A program made the position numbers and the translations under genes. Positions 51,119 through 60,387 of a stretch of DNA of 64,000 nt are shown here, piece after piece. The stretch is from Streptomyces sp. NBC_00237 (GTDB lineage Bacteria > Actinomycetota > Actinomycetes > Streptomycetales > Streptomycetaceae): contig NZ_JAPEMT010000001.1 in the NCBI RefSeq assembly GCF_026342435.1, positions 124,001 to 188,000 of the forward strand. The letters are read 5' to 3'. A model generated the notes under the pieces. That model saw only the letters and a program-made list of their open reading frames with translations, was not told where the DNA came from and did no database searches. Numbering within the stretch: the stretch's first letter is position 1; every line of letters begins with the position of its first letter.

Positions 51119-54100
51119 CTACGCCACCGGCTCCGCCGCCCTCTCCCGCTCCAGCATCCGCCGCAACGGACCTTCAGCGGCAGCCAGCGCCACGAAGTCC
51201 CCGCGCTGCACCACCCGTCCCGCGTCCAGCACGACCACCTCGTCCACCGCCTCCAGCCCTTGCAGCCGGTGCGTGATCAGCACGGTCGTACGTCCCTCGG
51301 TGGCGGTCAGGAGGTCCCCCGTCAGCGCGTCCGCCGTCGCCAGGTCCAGGTGCTCGGCCGGTTCGTCCAGTACGAGCACGGGGAAGTCGGCCAGCAGCGC
51401 CCTGGCCAGCGCGAGCCGCTGCCGCTGCCCGCCGGACAGCCGCGCCCCGTGCTCGCCGACCAGAGTGTCGAGTCCCTCGGGAAGCGCCTCGACCCAGTCC
51501 CGCAGCCGGGCCCGGCCGAGGGCCTCCAGGAGCTGCGCGTCGTCCGCGCCGGTCCTGGCCAGTCGCAGGTTCTCCCGTACCGAACTGTCGAAGAGGTGCG
51601 CGTCCTGCGCGCACAGACCGACCACCTTCCGTACGTCGTCGCCGTCGAGCGAGCCGGCGGCCGTCCCGCCGATCGTGTACGTTCCGGCCCCGGCGTCCAG
51701 GAACCGCAGCAGCACCTGCGCCAGGGTCGTCTTCCCGGCCCCGCTCGCGCCGACCACCGCGATCCGCTTCCCGGCCTCCAGCGTCAGGTCCAGCCCGTCC
51801 AGCGCGTCCCGCTCCTGCCCGGCGTACCGGGCGGACAGGCCCCGCACCTCCACCGGGAAGTACGACGCGGGCAACGTCCCGGGCATCTCCGGCTCCCGCA
51901 CGGGAAGCGGCGCGTCCACCACCTCGTACACCCGCTCCGCGCTGCGCCGCACCCGCTGCCGGTACTGCACCGCCAGCGGCAGCCCGGTCACCGCCTCGAA
52001 CGCGGCCAGTGGCGTCAGCACCACCACCGCGAGCTGCACCCCGGCCAGCCGCCCGTCGGCCACGGCCTGCACCCCGGCCCAGGCCGCCCCGACCACGGTC
52101 AGCCCGCACACCAGCGCCGAGAGGCCGCCGCCCAGCGCGGTGGCCGACGCCCCGCGCGAAGCGATCCGGGTCAGCACCCCGTCCGCGTCCCGCACGGCGG
52201 CCAGTCTGCGCCGCAGCGCCCCCGCCACCGTCAGCTCGCCCACCCCGCCGAGCAGGTCCGCGACCCGCACGGCCAGCACCCCCCGCGCCGGGGCCAGCTG
52301 CCGCTCCGCCCGCCGTGCCGCCGCACCGCTCACCAGCGGCACACCGACCCCCGCGACCAGCAGTCCCACGGCCAGCACCGCCCCGGCCTCCGGGAGCATC
52401 CAACCGGTGAAGCCCACGGCTGCCACACCCACCAGGGCCGCAGCACCGACAGGCAGCAGCCACCTCAGCCAGTAGTCCTGCCACGCGTCCACATCAGCGA
52501 CCAACCGCGACAGCAGGTCCCCGCGCCGGGTCTCCCGCAGTCCGGCCGGGGCGATCCGCTCCAGCCGCCGGTACACGGCGACCCGCATGTCCGCGAGCAT
52601 CCGCAGCACCGCCTCATGCGACACCAGCCGCTCCGCGTACCGGAACACGGCCCGCCCGATACCGAAGGCCCGCGTCGCGGTGACCGCCATCATCAGATAC
52701 AGCACCGGAGGCTGCTCGGAAGCCCGGGAGATCAGCCACCCGGACACCGCCATGAGCCCCACGGCCGACCCCAGCGCGAGGCTCCCGAGGAGCAGCGCCA
52801 GCGCCAGCCGCCCCCGCTGCTCGCCCGCGTCACGACGTACGCGGCGCAGCACGCCGCCTCGCACACCCGGCCCTGTTTCACGTGAAACATCCGCCGCCCG
52901 GACAACGGCAACCGGGCCCGCGACTGTTTCACGTGAAACATCGCCCGCAGAAACCTCAGAAACCGCAGGGCCCGCCGCCCTCGCCGGAACAGCACCTGCC
53001 CCGCCCAGCTCCACCACCCGGTCGGCCACCGCCAGCAACGCCGGACGATGCACGACCAGCAGCACCGTGCGTCCGACCGCCAGCCGCCGCACCGCTTCGA
53101 CGATGCCCTCCTCGGTCTCGCCGTCCAGCGCGGCCGTCGGCTCGTCGAGAAGCAGCACGGGCCGGTCGGCCAGGAACGCCCGCGCCAACGCCACCCGTTG
53201 CCGCTGACCGGCGGAGAGCCCGGCCCCGTCCTCCCCGAGCAGGGTCTCCGCACCCTGCGGCAGCGCGGCCACGAAGTCGTACGCCCCGGCGTCACGCAGT
53301 GCCTCCCGCACCGCCTCGTCGTCGGCCTCCGGTCGCGCCAGCCGTACGTTCTCGGCGACGGTCCCCGCGAAGAGGTGCGGTCGCTGCGGCACCCATGCCA
53401 CCCGCGCCCGCCACTTCTCCGGGTCCACGGTCGCCAGGTCGGTGTCCCCGACCAGCACCCGCCCCGCCTCCAGCGGCACGAAGCCCAGCACCGCGTTCAG
53501 CAGCGTCGACTTGCCCGCCCCACTGGGCCCGACCAGGGCGACCGTCTCGCCTTCACGGACCTCCAGCGAGGCCGACTCCAGTGAGGCCGCCGTACGCCCT
53601 TCGTGCTGTACGGTCACGCCCTCGACCCGCAGTGCGCCGCCCGCCGGAGCGTCCCCCGCGCCGCCCTCGGGCAGCTCGGTCTCCAGTACGGCGAAGATCT
53701 CCTCGGCAGCCGCCAGCCCCTCGGCGGCAGCGTGGTACTGCGCCCCGACCTGCCGCAGCGGCAGATACGCCTCGGGGGCCAGGATCAGGATCACCAGCCC
53801 CGTGTACAGATCCAGCTCGCCGTGCACGAGCCGCATACCGATGGTGACGGCGACCAGTGCGACCGACAACGTGGCCAGCAGCTCCAGCGCGAACGACGAC
53901 AGGAAGGCGATCCGCAGCGTCTTCATGGTGGCCCGCCGGTACTCGGCGGTGATGGCCCGGATCTGCTCGGCCTGCGCCTTGGCCCGCCCGAAGACCTTGA
54001 GTGTCGGCAGTCCGGCGACCACGTCCAGGAAATGCCCGGACAGCCGCGACAGCAGCTTCCACTGACGGTCCATCCGGGACTGGGTGGCCCAGCCGATCAG

Positions 54101-54637
54101 GATCATGAACAGCGGGATCAGCGGCAGCGTCACCACGATGATCGCCGCCGACACCCAGTCCTCGGTGACGATCCGAGCGAGCACCGCCACCGGTACCACG
54201 ACGGCGAGCCCCAACTGGGGCAGGTAGCGCGAGAAGTAGTCGTCGAGCGCATCGACACCCCGCGTCGCGAGCGCCACCAGCGACCCGACCCGCTGTCCAC
54301 CAAGCCAACCGGGCCCGAGCCCCGCCGCCCGCTCCAGCAGCCGCCCCCGCAGCTCGGACTTGACCGCCGCGCTCGCCCGGTGGGCGGCGAGTTCGGTCAG
54401 CCAGGCCACCAGCGCCCGTCCGAGCGCGACAGCGGCCAGCAGGAGCAGCGGAGTCAGCACCTCGGAGGAGTCAAGACCGTCCTTGAAGCCTCCGACCACC
54501 ACCTCGGCGATGAGCATCGCCTGGGCAACGACCAGACCCGCGCCTGCGAGTCCGAGGACCACGACCGCTCCGAGGAAGAAGCGGGTGGCACGGGCGTACC
54601 TGAGCAGACGCGGGTCGATCGGTTTCACGTGAAACAT
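51119..54637 (-). CDS. cydDC: CydD-CydC fused thiol reductant ABC exporter
   Basis: 1172 residues: two complete ABC exporter halves in one chain. Half 1 (CydD-like): membrane domain about residues 15-320, Walker A LVGPSGAGKSTLLNAV, signature LSAGQRQRVALARAF, Walker B VLLLDEPTAALD. Half 2 (CydC-like): membrane domain about 620-890, Walker A VVGASGAGKTTLAQVL, signature LSGGQRQRLALARAL, Walker B VLVLDEPAEHLD. It exports cysteine/glutathione-type thiols and is needed to assemble cytochrome bd. The linker between halves is encoded around two parS sites (both read VSRET), and a third parS covers codons 2-6 (FHVK). Start: ATG 54637; an in-frame ATG at 54679 overlapping cydB is possible. Confidence 0.92.
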   Translation of the reverse strand: MFHVKPIDPRLLRYARATRFFLGAVVVLGLAGAGLVVAQAMLIAEVVVGGFKDGLDSSEVLTPLLLLAAVALGRALVAWLTELAAHRASAAVKSELRGRLLERAAGLGPGWLGGQRVGSLVALATRGVDALDDYFSRYLPQLGLAVVVPVAVLARIVTEDWVSAAIIVVTLPLIPLFMILIGWATQSRMDRQWKLLSRLSGHFLDVVAGLPTLKVFGRAKAQAEQIRAITAEYRRATMKTLRIAFLSSFALELLATLSVALVAVTIGMRLVHGELDLYTGLVILILAPEAYLPLRQVGAQYHAAAEGLAAAEEIFAVLETELPEGGAGDAPAGGALRVEGVTVQHEGRTAASLESASLEVREGETVALVGPSGAGKSTLLNAVLGFVPLEAGRVLVGDTDLATVDPEKWRARVAWVPQRPHLFAGTVAENVRLARPEADDEAVREALRDAGAYDFVAALPQGAETLLGEDGAGLSAGQRQRVALARAFLADRPVLLLDEPTAALDGETEEGIVEAVRRLAVGRTVLLVVHRPALLAVADRVVELGGAGAVPARAAGPAVSEVSAGDVSRETVAGPVAVVRAADVSRETGPGVRGGVLRRVRRDAGEQRGRLALALLLGSLALGSAVGLMAVSGWLISRASEQPPVLYLMMAVTATRAFGIGRAVFRYAERLVSHEAVLRMLADMRVAVYRRLERIAPAGLRETRRGDLLSRLVADVDAWQDYWLRWLLPVGAAALVGVAAVGFTGWMLPEAGAVLAVGLLVAGVGVPLVSGAAARRAERQLAPARGVLAVRVADLLGGVGELTVAGALRRRLAAVRDADGVLTRIASRGASATALGGGLSALVCGLTVVGAAWAGVQAVADGRLAGVQLAVVVLTPLAAFEAVTGLPLAVQYRQRVRRSAERVYEVVDAPLPVREPEMPGTLPASYFPVEVRGLSARYAGQERDALDGLDLTLEAGKRIAVVGASGAGKTTLAQVLLRFLDAGAGTYTIGGTAAGSLDGDDVRKVVGLCAQDAHLFDSSVRENLRLARTGADDAQLLEALGRARLRDWVEALPEGLDTLVGEHGARLSGGQRQRLALARALLADFPVLVLDEPAEHLDLATADALTGDLLTATEGRTTVLITHRLQGLEAVDEVVVLDAGRVVQRGDFVALAAAEGPLRRMLERERAAEPVA
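52875..52888. other. parS inside cydDC
   Basis: Perfect GTTTCACGTGAAAC within the linker between the two ABC halves. Read on the coding strand it gives VSRET. Confidence 0.88.
52926..52939. other. parS inside cydDC, second copy
   Basis: Perfect GTTTCACGTGAAAC 51 bp from the previous copy, in the same reading frame (VSRET). Confidence 0.88.
54622..54635. other. parS at the start of cydDC
   Basis: Perfect GTTTCACGTGAAAC beginning at the second codon; here the frame gives FHVK. Confidence 0.88.
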
Positions 54638-54668
54638 CCCCCACTGGCGAGAACGAAGAGCAACTGCA

Positions 54669-55670
54669 TCAGTGCGCATCCGCGATGTGCTGCGTGCCGA
54701 TCCGCTTGCGGAACACCCAGTACGTCCACCCCTGGTAGAGCATCACCACCGGAGTGGCGATACCGGCGCACCAGGTCATGATCTTCAGGGTGTACGGGCT
54801 GGACGAGGCGTTGGTGACCGTGAGGTTCCAGGCGTCGTTCAGCGAGGACGGCATGACGTTCGGGAAGAGCGTCAGGAACAGCATGGCGACCGCCGCCGCG
54901 ATGGTCACCCCCGACAGGGCGAACGACCATCCCTCACGCCCGGCCGCGATCAGGGCGATCGCCGCGACCAGCGAGAGCGCCGCCACGATCAGCGCGACGA
55001 GGCTGCCGGTGTCGCCGTTGTCGATCTGGGTCCAGATCAGGAAGACCAGCGCCAGCACGGCGGTCACCAGGCCGAGCTTCACGGCCAGTGCCCGTGCCCG
55101 GACCCGGATGTCGCCGACCGTCTTGAGCGAGGCGAACACCGCCCCGTGGAAGGTGAACAGCGTCAGCGTCACCAGGCCGCCCAGCAGGGCGTACGGGTTG
55201 AGCAGGTCGAAGAAGTTCCCGACGTACTCCATGTCCTTGTCGATCTTCACGCCGTGCACGATGTTGCCGAAGGCGACGCCCCACAGGAAGGCGGGCAGCA
55301 GCGAGGTCCAGAAGATCGCGTGCTCCCAGTTGGTCTGCCAGCGCTCCTCGTCCCGCTTGTGCCGGTATTCGAAGGCGACACCCCGGATGATCAGGCAGAC
55401 CAGGATGAGCAGCAGCGGCAGGTAGAAGCCGCTGAAGAGGGTGGCGTACCACTCGGGGAAGGCGGCGAAGGTCGCGCCGCCCGCGGTCAGCAGCCACACC
55501 TCGTTGCCGTCCCAGACCGGCCCGATGGTGTTGATCAGGACCCGTCGTTCCTTGCGGTCCTTGGCGAGCAGCTTGGTGAGGACACCGATCCCGAAGTCGA
55601 AGCCCTCCAGGAAGAAGTAGCCGATCCAGAGGACGGCGATGAGCACGAACCAGACGTCGTGGAGTTCCAC
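54669..55670 (-). CDS. cydB: Cytochrome bd ubiquinol/menaquinol oxidase subunit II
   Basis: 333 residues, about eight membrane helices. Opening MELHDVWFVLIAVLWIGYFFLEGFDFGIG is the family signature (split here), with TIGPVWDGNEVWLLTAGGATFAAFP next. The segment EERWQTNWEHAIFWTSLLPAFLWG is also conserved. It forms the cytochrome bd oxidase with CydA, 15 bp upstream. The downstream cydDC gene follows closely. Confidence 0.97.
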   Translation of the reverse strand: MELHDVWFVLIAVLWIGYFFLEGFDFGIGVLTKLLAKDRKERRVLINTIGPVWDGNEVWLLTAGGATFAAFPEWYATLFSGFYLPLLLILVCLIIRGVAFEYRHKRDEERWQTNWEHAIFWTSLLPAFLWGVAFGNIVHGVKIDKDMEYVGNFFDLLNPYALLGGLVTLTLFTFHGAVFASLKTVGDIRVRARALAVKLGLVTAVLALVFLIWTQIDNGDTGSLVALIVAALSLVAAIALIAAGREGWSFALSGVTIAAAVAMLFLTLFPNVMPSSLNDAWNLTVTNASSSPYTLKIMTWCAGIATPVVMLYQGWTYWVFRKRIGTQHIADAH

Positions 55671-55685
55671 AGCAGTTCCCCAGTC

Positions 55686-57194
55686 CTAGTACGAGAAGGC
55701 CATCGGCCGGTCGGGATCGCGGTCGTCGCCGCCGATCTTCGTGGGTGGGTTGAGGTCGGCCTCGGTGAGTTCCGGCGGGCCGAGCTTCACGTACTTCACG
55801 AGGAGCCGGACCTCGATCACGGCGAGCACCGCGTACAGCAGGGTGAAGACGATCATCGACGTGAGGACCTCGCCCTGCGAGACGCCGGGGGAGACCGCCG
55901 CCGAGGTCTTGAGAACGCCGTAGACGACCCAGGGCTGACGGCCCATCTCGGTGAAGATCCAGCCCCACGAGTTGGCGATCAGCGGGAAGAGCATGGTCCA
56001 CAGCGCGACGATCCAGTACATGGACGCGAGGCGTGGGCTCAGGGCCTTCTTGCGGAAGAGCACCAGGTTCGGCACTTCGTCCTCACCCGTCCGCAGGCCC
56101 GGTGGCAGCAGGAACTTCTTCCTGGTCAGCCAGAGCCCCAGAATGCCGAGGCCGAAGGACGCCATGCCGAAGCCGATCATCCAGCGGAAGCTCCAGTAGG
56201 CGACCGGGATGTTGGGCCGGTAGTCGCCGGGGCCGAACTTCTCCTGCTCCGACTTGTTGATCTCGTTGATGCCGGGGACGTACTCGGTGAAGTTGTTGTG
56301 GGCGAGGAAGGACAGTATTCCGGGGACCTCGATGGCGACCCGGTTGTGCCCCTTGTCCACGTCGCCGATGGCGAAGATCGAGAAGGGTGCGGGAGCCTCG
56401 CCCTCCCACAGGGCCTCGGCCGCCGACATCTTCATCGGCTGCTGCTTGTACATGACCTTGCCGAGCGTGTCACCGCTGATCGCGGTCATCAGTCCGGCGA
56501 TCACCACGGTGACCAGGCCGAGCCGCAGCGAGGTCCGCATCACCGGGATGTGCCTCTTGCGCGCCAGGTGGAAGGCGGCGATGCCGACCAGAAACGCGCC
56601 GCCGACCAGGAACGCAGCGGTGATGGTGTGGAAGAACTGGGTGAGCGCGGTGTCCTGGGTGAGCACCTTCCAGAAGTCGGTGAGCTCCGCCCTGCCGCGC
56701 TCCTTGTTGATCCGGTAGCCGACCGGATGCTGCATCCAGGAGTTGGCCGCCAGGATGAAGTACGCCGAGAGGATCGTGCCGATCGACACCAGCCAGATGC
56801 AGGCGAGGTGGATCTTCTTGGGCAGCTTGTCCCAGCCGAAGATCCACAGCCCGATGAAGGTCGATTCGAAGAAGAAGGCGATCAGCGCCTCGAAGGCCAG
56901 AGGCGCTCCGAAGATGTCACCGACGAAGCGCGAGTAGTCGGACCAGTTCATGCCGAACTGGAACTCCTGCACGATGCCGGTGACCACCCCCATCGCGATG
57001 TTGATGAGGAAGAGCTTCCCCCAGAACTTGGTCGCCTTGAGGTACTTCTCCTTGTTGGTCCGCACCCAGGCGGTCTGCAGGCCGGCGGTGAGCGCGGCGA
57101 GCGAGATCGTCAGGGGGACGAACAGGAAGTGGTAGACGGTGGTGATACCGAACTGCCATCGCGCGAGGGTCTCTGGCGCCAGTGCCAGCTCCAC
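55686..57194 (-). CDS. cydA: Cytochrome bd oxidase subunit I
   Basis: 502 residues. Heme ligands fit family knowledge: His22 in VYHFLFVPLT (b595), His in FFHTITAAF (b558) and Met in FRWMIGFGM. The quinol motif GWIFTEMGRQPW is intact. The Q-loop is short. Reduces O2 to water with high affinity at low oxygen. First gene of the cydA-cydB-cydDC operon, with the Rex operator 148 bp upstream of its start. Confidence 0.97.
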   Translation of the reverse strand: MELALAPETLARWQFGITTVYHFLFVPLTISLAALTAGLQTAWVRTNKEKYLKATKFWGKLFLINIAMGVVTGIVQEFQFGMNWSDYSRFVGDIFGAPLAFEALIAFFFESTFIGLWIFGWDKLPKKIHLACIWLVSIGTILSAYFILAANSWMQHPVGYRINKERGRAELTDFWKVLTQDTALTQFFHTITAAFLVGGAFLVGIAAFHLARKRHIPVMRTSLRLGLVTVVIAGLMTAISGDTLGKVMYKQQPMKMSAAEALWEGEAPAPFSIFAIGDVDKGHNRVAIEVPGILSFLAHNNFTEYVPGINEINKSEQEKFGPGDYRPNIPVAYWSFRWMIGFGMASFGLGILGLWLTRKKFLLPPGLRTGEDEVPNLVLFRKKALSPRLASMYWIVALWTMLFPLIANSWGWIFTEMGRQPWVVYGVLKTSAAVSPGVSQGEVLTSMIVFTLLYAVLAVIEVRLLVKYVKLGPPELTEADLNPPTKIGGDDRDPDRPMAFSY

Positions 57195-57341
57195 GTCGTC
57201 TCTCCTTACGTCGCCGAAGCCACAGCTACAGCCACACCGCAGCCGCAGCCGCGTTCACGGTCAGAACACGATCCACGGATAGATCACGGGGGCAGTTTGC
57301 CCCTTTAATCCCACAAATCGAGGGACGAACAGGGACACGCT

Positions 57342-57357
57342 TGTGAACGCGTTCACA
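57342..57357. promoter_or_regulatory. Rex operator (ROP) of the cyd operon
   Basis: TGTGAACGCGTTCACA, identical to the Streptomyces Rex consensus. Rex represses cydABCD at high NAD+/NADH and lets go when NADH builds up. It overlaps a larger inverted repeat: GCTTGTGAA at 57339-57347 and TTCACAAGC at 57358-57366. Confidence 0.95.
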
Positions 57358-57421
57358 TTCACAAGCATTATGTCGCACGGCCATTCGGAAGAACCCAGGG
57401 GGGTACCCCCCAGAAAACACC

Positions 57422-57459
57422 GGTGCCCCCACAAGCCGCACACGGCTCACAGGGGCACC
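57422..57459 (-). terminator. Terminator of hisC
   Basis: GGTGCCCC/GGGGCACC stem enclosing a second small hairpin, AGCCG-caca-CGGCT, about 20 bp after the hisC stop. Confidence 0.6.
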
Positions 57460-57480
57460 AGCCACATCACGCCGACCGCG

Positions 57481-58587
57481 CTACAGCTCCTTGCGGAACG
57501 CCTCCGCCGCCTTGAGGAAGAGGTCGTTCGCCTCGGTCTCACCGATCGTCACGCGCACGCCCTCGCCCGCGAACGGCCGCACCACGACGCCCGCCTGCTC
57601 ACACGCCGCCGCGAAGTCGGTCGTGCGCTCCCCCAGCCGCAGCCACACGAAGTTCGCCTGCGTCACGGGAACCGCCCAGCCCTGGCCGACCAGCGCGTCG
57701 TACACCCGCGCCCGCTCGGCGATCAGCGCGTCCACCCGCTCCAGCAGCAGGCCCTCGGCGCGCAGCGAGGCGACGGCCGCCTCCTGTGCGATCTGGCTCA
57801 CACCGAACGGCACCGCCGTCTTGCGCAGCGCCGCCGCCACCGGCTCGTGCGCCACGACGAATCCGACGCGCAGACCTGCCAGCCCGTACGCCTTGGAGAA
57901 GGTGCGCAGCACGGCGACGTTCGGCCGGTCCCGGTAGAGCTCGATGCCGTCCGGCACCTGCTCGTCGCGGATGAACTCGCGGTACGCCTCATCAAGAACG
58001 ATCAGGATGTCCTTCGGCACGCGGTCGAGGAAGCGCTCCAGCTCGGCCCCGTGCACCACGGTGCCAGTGGGGTTGTTGGGGTTGCAGACGAAGATCAGCC
58101 GGGTCTTCTCGGTGATCGCGTCGAACATCGCGTCCAGGTCGTGCACGTCGCCGTCGGTCAGCGGCACCTTGACCGAGGTCGCGCCGCTGATCTGCGTGAT
58201 GATCGGGTACGCCTCGAAAGAGCGCCAGGCGTAGATCACTTCGTCGCCGGGACCCGAGGTCGCCTGGAGCAGCGACTGCGCCACGCCGACCGATCCGGTG
58301 CCGGTCGCCAGGTGGGAGACCGGCACGTCGAAACGCTTCGCCAGCTCCTCCATCAGTCCCGTGCAGGCCATGTCCGGGTAGCGGTTGAAGACCCCGGCGG
58401 CGTCGAGCGCCCGCTCCATGACGCCCGCGAGCGGCGGGTAGGGGTTCTCGTTGGAGGACAGCTTGTACGCCACCGGACCGTCACCCTCGGCGGCCGCGGC
58501 CGGCTTCCCGGGCTTGTACGTGGGGATGCCGTCCAGCACCGCACGCAGCTTGGGGCTCGGCGCGCTCGTACCGCTCGTCTCGCTCAC
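57481..58587 (-). CDS. hisC: Histidinol-phosphate/aromatic aminotransferase
   Basis: 368 residues. PLP-dependent class I/II: substrate-binding opening [30 protein letters not shown] [22 protein letters not shown], and the PLP Lys in [16 protein letters not shown]. It is not in a his operon; Streptomyces keeps a second hisC in the his cluster, so this copy may act on aromatic amino acids (phenylalanine, tyrosine). GTG 58587 with GGAGGA eight bases upstream. Confidence 0.92.
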   Translation of the reverse strand: MSETSGTSAPSPKLRAVLDGIPTYKPGKPAAAAEGDGPVAYKLSSNENPYPPLAGVMERALDAAGVFNRYPDMACTGLMEELAKRFDVPVSHLATGTGSVGVAQSLLQATSGPGDEVIYAWRSFEAYPIITQISGATSVKVPLTDGDVHDLDAMFDAITEKTRLIFVCNPNNPTGTVVHGAELERFLDRVPKDILIVLDEAYREFIRDEQVPDGIELYRDRPNVAVLRTFSKAYGLAGLRVGFVVAHEPVAAALRKTAVPFGVSQIAQEAAVASLRAEGLLLERVDALIAERARVYDALVGQGWAVPVTQANFVWLRLGERTTDFAAACEQAGVVVRPFAGEGVRVTIGETEANDLFLKAAEAFRKEL

Positions 58588-59023
58588 TTAAGGTCCTCCT
58601 CGACCGTACGTACCACCAATACTGCTCACCTTATGAGGATTGGGCGGCGCTGCGAAGGGGCCGCCGAAGACCGGCACGCGGCCACGCGGGAGGCGGCACC
58701 CCGCGGCACGGGAGCCCGGCGGACGGCCGGAAAGAGCTGCCCTCCCCCGGCGCGACACACAGGGGGCGCGCCCCTCCGATCCGTGCGCGCCGGTGGCTCA
58801 CTCCGTGGCGCGCGTCCCCCGAAGTGGTGAGTTGAGACCTCATCGAGACCTGGGGCGGGTACCGGACGCACCCCGCCAGCCACCCGACTCCACGGCAACA
58901 GACCCCCCAACTCCCTTAACTTCCATGGTCATTGAGCGGCCCACGCCATGCAGAAACGTGCCTGCCACCAGGCGCATATGCACGGCAGCCAATCAGGCAT
59001 CCGAGCCCTAATATCGGCTCGCC
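58588..59023. promoter_or_regulatory. Divergent region hisC / LacI regulator
   Basis: 436 bp with no gene I can support. It must contain both promoters. No clear operator was seen. Confidence 0.4.
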
Positions 59024-60145
59024 ATGACAGCACCAGGGAAGCATCAGGTGAGCCGGACCGAGACACCCCGGCGAGGCAGTCGGCCAGGACGAGCGGGCAT
59101 CCGGGATGTCGCCGCCGCAGCCGGTGTCTCCATCACGACCGTCTCCGACGCCCTCAACGGCAAGGGACGGCTCCCGGACGCCACCCGCCGCCACGTTCGC
59201 GAAGTCGCCGACCGGCTGGGCTACCGCCCGTCCGCCGCGGCCCGCACCCTCCGTACCGGTAAGTCGGGCCTGATCGGCCTGACCGTCACCACCTACGGGG
59301 ATGAACCTTTCACCTTCACCGAATTCGCGTACTTCGCGGAGATGGCCAGAGCCGCCACCTCGGCGGCACTCGCCCGCGGCTACGCCCTCGTCATCCTCCC
59401 GGCGTCCTCCCGGCACAGCCCCTTCGACGTGTGGCAGAACGTCGCACTCGACGGGACCGTCGTGATCGACCCCTCGGACGAGGACGCGGTCGTCACCGAG
59501 CTCATGCGACAGGGCCTGCCCGTCGTTTCGGACGGACGCCCGGCCGGGAGCCTCCCGGTCACCGCATGGGTGGACAACGACCACGAAGCCGCCGTACTCG
59601 AACTCCTCGACCACCTCGCCGACGCCGGCGCCCGCCGGATCGGCCTCCTCACCGGCACCACCACCGACACCTACACCCGGCTCTCCACCACCGCGTACCT
59701 GCGCTGGTGCGAGCGCGTCGGACAGGATCCGGTGTACGAGTCCTACCCGGCGCACGACCCGTGCGCGGGCGCTGTCGCGGCCGACCGGCTGCTCGCCCGC
59801 CCGGACCGCCCGGACGCCGTGTACGGACTCTTCGACCCCAACGGCACCGACCTCCTGGCCGCCGCCCGGCGCTACGGGCTGCGCGTCCCGGAGGACCTCC
59901 TCCTCGTCTGCTGCTCCGAATCCACGGTGTACGCGAGCACCGAGCCACCCATCACGACGCTCTCGCTCAAGCCCCGCCGGATCGGCACGGCGGTCGTACA
60001 GCTCCTGATCGACGCCATCGAGGGACTGGACACCGGGCGGCCGGTCGAGCAGGTGATACCGACCGAACTCATCATCCGTACGTCGTCCCAGCGACGCCCT
60101 CCGCGCACCACGGTGAGCGCCCCGCGCTCACCATCGGGGGACTGA
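59024..60145 (+). CDS. LacI-family transcriptional regulator
   Basis: 373 residues. The LacI helix-turn-helix and hinge are residues about 24-75 (GIRDVAAAAGVSITTVSDAL, YRPSAAARTLRTGKSG). A periplasmic-binding-like ligand domain follows (GLIGLTVTTYG, GTVVIDPSD, RRIGLLTGTTTDTY). DNA-contact residues VSITTVSDAL are intact. Start: ATG 59024; GTG 59048, with AGGGAAG upstream, is a good alternative. No sugar genes are adjacent, so the ligand and targets are unknown. It sits divergent from hisC. Confidence 0.92.
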   Translation: MTAPGKHQVSRTETPRRGSRPGRAGIRDVAAAAGVSITTVSDALNGKGRLPDATRRHVREVADRLGYRPSAAARTLRTGKSGLIGLTVTTYGDEPFTFTEFAYFAEMARAATSAALARGYALVILPASSRHSPFDVWQNVALDGTVVIDPSDEDAVVTELMRQGLPVVSDGRPAGSLPVTAWVDNDHEAAVLELLDHLADAGARRIGLLTGTTTDTYTRLSTTAYLRWCERVGQDPVYESYPAHDPCAGAVAADRLLARPDRPDAVYGLFDPNGTDLLAAARRYGLRVPEDLLLVCCSESTVYASTEPPITTLSLKPRRIGTAVVQLLIDAIEGLDTGRPVEQVIPTELIIRTSSQRRPPRTTVSAPRSPSGD

Positions 60146-60165
60146 CGGGGCGCGGCGGAACGGGC

Positions 60166-60197
60166 TTTCGGGGCGGCAGCGGGGAGCCGCCCCGAAA
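60166..60197 (+). terminator. Terminator of the LacI-family gene
   Basis: TTTCGGGGCGGC and its complement, 12-bp perfect stem, 8-base loop. Confidence 0.85.
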
Positions 60198-60387
60198 TCA
60201 ACACCGGGACCGATCTCCGCAATCCGGACGAAACAACGGGTGAACTGCGGGTGTACCCGGATTCACCACCCCTGGTGCCTCACACAGCGCGGGCCGCATT
60301 CCTATGATGGGCGCACGACACGGCGGACCACCCGAGACCAGGTGGGACCCCAAGGTGTACGGCGGTGCGACGGTGGTGGAGGGGTCA

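Noticed and set aside
54672..57308. Plus-strand open frame of 878 codons over cydA/cydB
   Set aside because: Antisense to two certain genes; its Asp/Glu/Arg-rich sequence mirrors codon bias of the membrane proteins.
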